Origin: Bacillota bacterium | GTDB lineage: Bacteria; Bacillota; Clostridia; Lachnospirales; Lachnospiraceae | Direction of reading: 5' to 3' | Assembly (NCBI GenBank): GCA_023418475.1 | Contig: JAEZZO010000018.1 | Location: 1 to 47,047, forward strand | DNA: 47,047 bases | In this document: in pieces, positions 42,167-47,047 of the stretch | Layout: the number at the start of each line of letters is the position of its first letter | Numbering within the stretch: position 1 is the first letter of the stretch | Made by a program: the position numbers and the translations under genes | The notes under the pieces: model-generated | What the model was told of the DNA's origin: nothing | The model's database searches: none | The model's input: the letters and a program-made list of their open reading frames with translations, nothing else

Positions 42167-45100
42167 TTACAACGGTGAAAATAACTCTTCCAGTTCTTCC
42201 TTCGATAAAGTGTTTATAAACACCTCTTTGGAGCTGATAACAGAATTGGATAATTCTTTCTTCCTTCGCTGCAGCTTAAAGATCTTCTCCTCAATGGTTC
42301 CTTTGGTAATCAGTTTCATCACATGCACTTTGTTCTGCTGCCCGATCCGGTAAGCACGGTCAGTAGCCTGGTCCTCCACAGCCGGGTTCCACCAGGGATC
42401 ATAATGAATTACCGTATCTGCACCCGTAAGGTTTAAGCCGGTTCCTCCTGCCTTTAAAGAGATCAGAAAAACCTTTCCCTCTCCATTATTAAAACGCTTC
42501 ACATAATCATTCCGATTCTGAATTGCAGTAGAACCCTCCAGATAAAAATATGGAATATCTAAGTCCTTTAACTCATTTTCTATAATCCGAAGCATAGAGG
42601 TAAATTGAGAAAACACAAGTATTCTGTGATCATTTGCAATTGCTTCCGGAATTACTTCCATTAATAAGTCCAGCTTACCACTTCCGCCCTGGTAATTATC
42701 AATAAATGTGGACGGATGACAGCAGATCTGTCGCAGTCTGGTTAATGCAGCCAATATTTTAATTCTGCTCTTCTCTACTCCGTTTTCTGCAATTTCAGAA
42801 TGAAGTTCATTCCGGATGTTTTCAAGATAGGACAGATAAACAAGCTTCTGTTCTTCTGATAATTCCGTCAGCATCTTTGATTCATATTTATCTGGCAGTT
42901 CCTTTAATACATCCTTCTTCATACGTCTCAGTATAAAGGGAGTGATATGAAGATGCAGGTCATTCAGTGCTTCGGTATCCTCCTTCAAAATAGGCTTTTC
43001 GTAGGTTTCCACAAATCTGGTATGATTATATAAATACTCCGGCATTATAAAATCAAAAATGGACCATAACTCAGATAAACTATTCTCAATCGGAGTTCCT
43101 GTTAATGCGAACCTATGATTAGCACGAATTCTCTTAACTGATTTTGCATTTAAAGAGGAATCATTTTTAATAAATTGGGCTTCGTCGATAAACACGGTAT
43201 GAAAATCTATTTTTTCATAAAATGTAATATCTCTTCGAATCAGTGGATAGGAGGTAATCAACACATCATAATCCTTATAATTACTGATTACTTCCTGTCG
43301 TTCAGCAGGCGCACCCGTTATAACCGTTGCTCTTAAGTGAGGTGCAAAGTTCTCAATTTCATCCTGCCAGTTATAGATCAAAGAGGTCGGACAAATAATC
43401 AGTGTATGAACCCGTTTGTCCGAATTTATATTTGAAGTGATATAAACAATGGACTGGAGTGTTTTTCCAAGACCCATATCGTCCGCCAGAATACCTCCAA
43501 GTTCATTATCTGCCAGTGTTTTCAGCCACTTATAACCGGTAAACTGATAAGGACGAAGCTCTGCCCGGATCCCCTCCGGAAGAAGATACTCTGTCCTGGA
43601 AGGATTTGCTATTTTATCGGCAAGTGCCATAAAATCACGATCCCTTTCGAATACAAAATCCTGATCGGAAAATGCCTTATCCAAATAGGCCGCATGGAAT
43701 TTTTCCAGAAGAAGCTTATCCTCTTTCAGTTTCTTATCATTTACATTCAAAGAATCTAATATATGAGTCACATTATTGATCATCTGATCTTCAAGATTTA
43801 TAAAGCTCCCATTTTTCAGACGGTAGTATTTCTTTTTGATCTGATAAGAATGTATCAGATCCTTCAACTCTTCCTTCGGAACTTCGTCAAATGCTATATC
43901 CAATTCCAGCATATTGAATTCCGAATTAATCCGCACTCCTGCTTTAAAGCTTCCGGGAGCACGAATTCCAAGACGTCTGAAATCCTCCGAATAAAATAAT
44001 AAAGCTTTCCCTTCTAAATTCATTACTCCACCCGACAGGAATTGGTATATTAATTCTTCCTCCTTCAGAAGATAAAAATTCTTATAAGGAACAAATCCTT
44101 CCTGTAAAAGCTCCGATATGACAGCATCCTCCTGTTCTCTCTGCCGTACAATGATATAAGAACCGGATGACGCATTTTCAAAGGAATTAAATTCATATTC
44201 GCCATATTTATATTTCAGTTCTGCTTTAATACCGGATTTGTATTTATCAAAATAGATCTTTGCTTCCATATCGCAGCTAATATAGCGGCTCTTTAGTTCT
44301 TCCGGAACGTCTAATACCATGGTTTCACTAATTCTTGGCAAAACATACTCTAGAAAACTATTCTTATTGTCGCCGCGGAAAATAAGCGGTCCTTTATCTT
44401 TTCCCAGGCTGTTATAAAACGGTTTAAAATTACGGATAAATTTCTTATCAGGCATATATATAACACCATCATAGTATAATAGCTCACCCGTTTCTGTAAG
44501 AGGGAGAACGGCATCCTTACCCTGATAATCTATCGTTATCGAATCCTCATCCAGCATAAGTTGATAAGATATCTTGGGATTTTCTCTTTTAAAACTAACT
44601 CCTGTAAAAATTTTACCGTATAATTCCAACGTTATATTTCCTGAATTAACAATATCCAGGAGTTTAATCAACATATTTTTTGTAAAAAACATCTGGGATT
44701 TGGAGAATATTTTTGAAAAATGGGCACTGTCCAGCACCTCTTGGATCTCATATATTCCCAGCAAATAATCAAGTAATTTTAAAGAAACAGTATCAAAAGT
44801 ACTCTCTCCGTTTACATATTTAAAATCTTTTCCAATTGCAAAGCTCTCATGATGATAAATATCCGTGAGAAATTTTTTTATTGTCTGAATTTTGTATTTC
44901 CGATTACTGCCACCCTTGAGTGAAATAAGTGCCCTGCCGTTCTCACCCTTTAGAATAGCCGGTATGGTTATTACAACTTCCAACCCAAATGTCTCGCCCA
45001 CCAACATCTGATCTTCCTGCGTAATAAAATAATCCAGTAAAGTCATTACTTTACGGTCTTCCGGATTCTTCGATTCAGCCAGTAGGGTACGTTCCTGGTG

Positions 45101-45379
45101 TTTTAACACAAATAATAAAGCAGCCACTACATGCTTACAGGCACCCTGGTCCTTCAGCCTGGAAGGACAATTACAGCTATAGTCAAATGAACCGTCTTCC
45201 TGCTCATCCACTGTAACAGAATAATTATAATTGCCTTTCACAACAAAACGATATTGTCTATTAATATTTGAATAGGTAGCATTCACAATACGATTGTCCT
45301 TATAATATTGTAAACCTCTTGAATACGTAGTATCATTCGAAGCCAAATTGCGAATGCCTGTACGTGAAATTTGAATCAT
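42167..45379 (-). CDS. SWIM-domain SNF2/RapA-like helicase
   Basis: Start at ATG 45379, with AGGGAAAGG about nine bases upstream. The 1070-residue protein has an N-terminal SWIM zinc finger (Cys69, Cys71, Cys81, His83 in YSCNCPSRLKDQGACKH), a central domain of unknown fold (about 100-600, the bacterial SNF2-associated region) and a SNF2 ATPase: Walker A DDMGLGKT (633-640), DEAQ box (732-735), FALTGTPIENSLSELWS, SLKAGGTGLNLTGADTVIHYDPWWNP and AYRIGQ. Such proteins translocate on DNA and are often involved in chromatin or nucleoid remodelling, transcription recycling or defence; its specific function is unknown. It lies downstream of the terminal repeat-rich spacer. Confidence 0.92.
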   Translation of the reverse strand: MIQISRTGIRNLASNDTTYSRGLQYYKDNRIVNATYSNINRQYRFVVKGNYNYSVTVDEQEDGSFDYSCNCPSRLKDQGACKHVVAALLFVLKHQERTLLAESKNPEDRKVMTLLDYFITQEDQMLVGETFGLEVVITIPAILKGENGRALISLKGGSNRKYKIQTIKKFLTDIYHHESFAIGKDFKYVNGESTFDTVSLKLLDYLLGIYEIQEVLDSAHFSKIFSKSQMFFTKNMLIKLLDIVNSGNITLELYGKIFTGVSFKRENPKISYQLMLDEDSITIDYQGKDAVLPLTETGELLYYDGVIYMPDKKFIRNFKPFYNSLGKDKGPLIFRGDNKNSFLEYVLPRISETMVLDVPEELKSRYISCDMEAKIYFDKYKSGIKAELKYKYGEYEFNSFENASSGSYIIVRQREQEDAVISELLQEGFVPYKNFYLLKEEELIYQFLSGGVMNLEGKALLFYSEDFRRLGIRAPGSFKAGVRINSEFNMLELDIAFDEVPKEELKDLIHSYQIKKKYYRLKNGSFINLEDQMINNVTHILDSLNVNDKKLKEDKLLLEKFHAAYLDKAFSDQDFVFERDRDFMALADKIANPSRTEYLLPEGIRAELRPYQFTGYKWLKTLADNELGGILADDMGLGKTLQSIVYITSNINSDKRVHTLIICPTSLIYNWQDEIENFAPHLRATVITGAPAERQEVISNYKDYDVLITSYPLIRRDITFYEKIDFHTVFIDEAQFIKNDSSLNAKSVKRIRANHRFALTGTPIENSLSELWSIFDFIMPEYLYNHTRFVETYEKPILKEDTEALNDLHLHITPFILRRMKKDVLKELPDKYESKMLTELSEEQKLVYLSYLENIRNELHSEIAENGVEKSRIKILAALTRLRQICCHPSTFIDNYQGGSGKLDLLMEVIPEAIANDHRILVFSQFTSMLRIIENELKDLDIPYFYLEGSTAIQNRNDYVKRFNNGEGKVFLISLKAGGTGLNLTGADTVIHYDPWWNPAVEDQATDRAYRIGQQNKVHVMKLITKGTIEEKIFKLQRRKKELSNSVISSKEVFINTLSKEELEELFSPL

Positions 45380-45412
45380 ATACGCACACCTTTCCCTGCA
45401 TAGTATCTTAAT

Positions 45413-45498
45413 ATTATAACACAAATTGAAGGAAAAGTGTAATAAAATCAACAAATTTAAAAGAGAGTATCGAAATTATATCGTATACTCTCTTTTAA
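45413..45498 (-). promoter_or_regulatory. Promoter of the SNF2 helicase and upstream hairpin
   Basis: An extended -10 TGTTATAAT lies on the minus strand at 45413-45421, about 35 bases before the start. Further upstream TTAAAAGAGAGTAT (45457-45470) and ATACTCTCTTTTAA (45485-45498) form a 14-bp stem that could terminate transcripts arriving from the repeat region. Confidence 0.55.
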
Positions 45499-45864
45499 CT
45501 ATACTGAATCATTGATTTTTCTTGGTACTTGCCATCTTATCTTCAGAAGTGCTTTTTATTAGGTCGAAAAGCCTTTGGTGGTCAGGTACCAAACTATTAT
45601 TCTGTGTGAAGTGTTTCATATTATGAGTCTGGTGGTTTGTACCTTCCTTTCTGAAAATTTTTTAAGGTATATCAATTATGTTTTCGGTGGAGTGTACCTT
45701 CCTTTCTGAATACTTAATTATTATATAAAATGCGAAATAAACCTGTAAATCTAAACAATCGTTCTTAATGTTTCAAATACAATTAACTTATGAACTCTTT
45801 TTGTGTTTTAAAACTTCTTGCTTTAAAAATTATTTTGCCTTAAAATTGATTGTACTTTACCTGT
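45499..45864. other. Repeat-rich spacer, proximal part
   Basis: No gene. The block GGTGG-NN-TGTACCTTCCTTTCTGAA occurs twice, around 45631-45655 and 45686-45710, 55 bases apart. On the minus strand each reads as AAAGGAAGGTAC, a ribosome-binding-site-like purine run without a following open frame. Confidence 0.55.
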
Positions 45865-46036
45865 TTATTGCTTTACAAATCTTTCTTATTGCTTTACAAA
45901 TCTATCTTATTGCTTTACAAATCCTATCTTATTGCTTTACTAAACTTATCTTATTGCTTTACAAATCTTTCTTATTGCTTTACAAATCCTATCTTATTGC
46001 TTAACAAATCTAACTTTGTTGCTTTACAAATCATGC
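45865..46036. repeat. Eight-copy 21-22 bp tandem repeat (iteron-like)
   Basis: Unit TTATTGCTTTACAAATCTATC, with variants (ATCTTTC, ATCCTATC, one TTACTAAAC), repeated eight times without gaps; the first four to six units are the most regular and the last two are degraded. A decayed extension is visible from about 45820. The 21-22 bp period is two turns of the helix. The embedded open frames are artefacts of the repetition. Confidence 0.85.
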
Positions 46037-46180
46037 TGCATTAATTTCAATAAATATGATTACTTTGCTATTGTAAAACAGAAACAATTGATTGAATAGC
46101 TTTCTTTTTACCGATTTTCCTTTTTTAATACTTTACTCGTTTACCATTACTTACTGTACTGCCAGCTTTTTGGTATTACG

Positions 46181-46707
46181 GCTCATCTTTTCAAGGGACT
46201 CAGTCCTTTCCTATGTATTTGTGGTACAATATAACATAATATATACTATACGGTGGTACTGATCTCTCATCATTTCTTCCTATTAACATTCTTTTTTCTT
46301 ATCAAAATTCAATGATGATAAGTACCGACCCTTATTTTCTTTCTACCTGCATTTCATTTGTAAACAATCGTTGATTTTATCATCCTTTCTAAATTATGAA
46401 AAAATACTTAAAGCGAAGAACAGCAGAAACCTTCCTTTCTTCATTTTTCTTTCAGTGTGTTGTAAAATCAAATTTAAGTATACCGTCCTATTTCGAAATT
46501 ACGATAATGTTTGAAATATTGAATTAAGCTTATCGCCTCGCTTTCATTTCTTTATCATACTACTAATATATCCTTGATTAATCCTTCCTTTCTTCCATGT
46601 TAAAACGTATTCTCTTTTACATTTTTCATGATACCTATCTTTGTTTTCATTATTTTTGAGGTAGAGCTGCTTATCATTTCAAGGGACTCATTCCTTTCCT
46701 ATGTATT
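46181..46707. repeat. Pair of 39-bp direct repeats 488 bases apart
   Basis: 46181-46219 and 46669-46707 share TTCAAGGGACTCA-TCCTTTCCTATGTATT with three differences in 39 bases. On the minus strand each ends AGGAAAGGA(AC)TGAGTCCC, resembling a ribosome-binding site next to a start codon, but no long frame follows either. Only the two ends of the interval are repeats. Confidence 0.7.
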
Positions 46708-47047
46708 GCCATTACGGCTTTCCTTTTATTTATTTGTTTGTTTTATGAGTATATTTTATACCGCATTTGCAACTTTGTCAACACAATTATCTGTCAATTA
46801 TACGATTTTATTTTTATTTTATAAATACAATGCATGTAATTATGAATTTATGTATAATTTGGAAAAATAAAATTGACATTGTCTTAATTCATTTCTATGA
46901 GTAAAAAAATCTAGAATCAAATATATTTTTCCTTGAGTTTCCGTAAACTGTAGTCCGAAAATGAATAAATCTAACCAAAGTGCCAATCTGCTATTTTTTG
47001 AAAGGTACTTGAGTGGCAGTTACTGGACTAGAAGTACTTTAATAAGC
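46220..47047. other. AT-rich spacer with no recognised gene up to the window end
   Basis: About 830 bases including the second 39-bp repeat. Several short CTTCCTTTC motifs are scattered (46432, 46585, 46691). A plus-strand open frame at 46628-46870 is AT-rich and lacks a ribosome-binding site, so it is not called. Confidence 0.4.

Noticed and set aside
45865..46036. CRISPR array or coding sequence in the 21-22 bp repeats
   Set aside because: Units abut without spacers and are too short; the open frames through the array arise from the repetition.
46628..46870. 80-codon plus-strand open frame near the window end
   Set aside because: Very AT-rich, hydrophobic by base composition, no ribosome-binding site and it overlaps one of the 39-bp repeats.

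Overview
The window looks like chromosome of a low-GC, anaerobic, Gram-positive bacterium of the class Clostridia, most likely a Lachnospiraceae relative. Grounds: the conserved block rplU-prp-rpmA-obgE-yhbY-nadD-yqeK-rsfS; the paired radical-SAM/DUF2344 genes beside an RNase E/G gene; an L27 protein with a Prp-cleavable N-terminus; LexA boxes of the Bacillus/Clostridium type (CGAAC-N4-GTTCG); frequent AGGAGG ribosome-binding sites and TTG/GTG starts; and AT-rich spacers. The genus is an inference.

Layout. 1-5.2 kb: tail of an IS3-type transposase, then (minus strand) a BlaI-type repressor, a BlaR1-type membrane metalloprotease with an unusual sensor domain, and a secreted subtilisin-like protease. 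5.2-8.7 kb: a GC-richer gene for an MRB1590-like (COG3044) ABC-class ATPase, preceded by a promoter, a 19-codon leader ORF and a terminator that can be disrupted by pairing with the leader ORF (a good candidate for ribosome-mediated attenuation), and an MFS transporter. 9.0-10.1 kb: a decayed two-component locus joined by a deletion. 10.1-13.6 kb: an ArsR-like regulator and an ABC exporter that share the operator TTAGAT-N4-ATCTAA. 14.1-16.5 kb: an FtsX-type permease and an ABC ATPase fused to an N-terminal XRE DNA-binding domain. 16.8-19.2 kb: a large secreted LRR/GLUG repeat protein. 19.4-21.4 kb: the SOS locus, a LysM division inhibitor (yneA-like) divergent from lexA, each with a promoter overlapped by a LexA box.

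21.5-33.7 kb is the housekeeping core on the minus strand: metallo-hydrolase, rsfS, yqeK, nadD, yhbY, obgE, rpmA, prp, rplU with a structured L21-type leader, an alpha/beta hydrolase, ybaK, rng, DUF2344, B12-binding radical SAM and a membrane protein. 34-37.5 kb holds kdpE and kdpD without kdpFABC. 37.9-42 kb (plus strand) holds tyrS, a zinc-ribbon membrane protein, birA and bioY. 42.2-45.4 kb is a SWIM/SNF2 helicase. The last 1.6 kb has no convincing gene but carries an eight-copy 21-22 bp tandem array and dispersed direct repeats.

A ~110 bp interspersed repeat occurs three times (10.3, 13.5 and 28.2 kb). Most attention is due to the attenuator before the COG3044 ATPase, the BlaI/BlaR1/protease module, the XRE-ABC fusion and the repeat-filled terminal spacer. 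All functional statements come from reading translations and motifs by eye; no database search was run.
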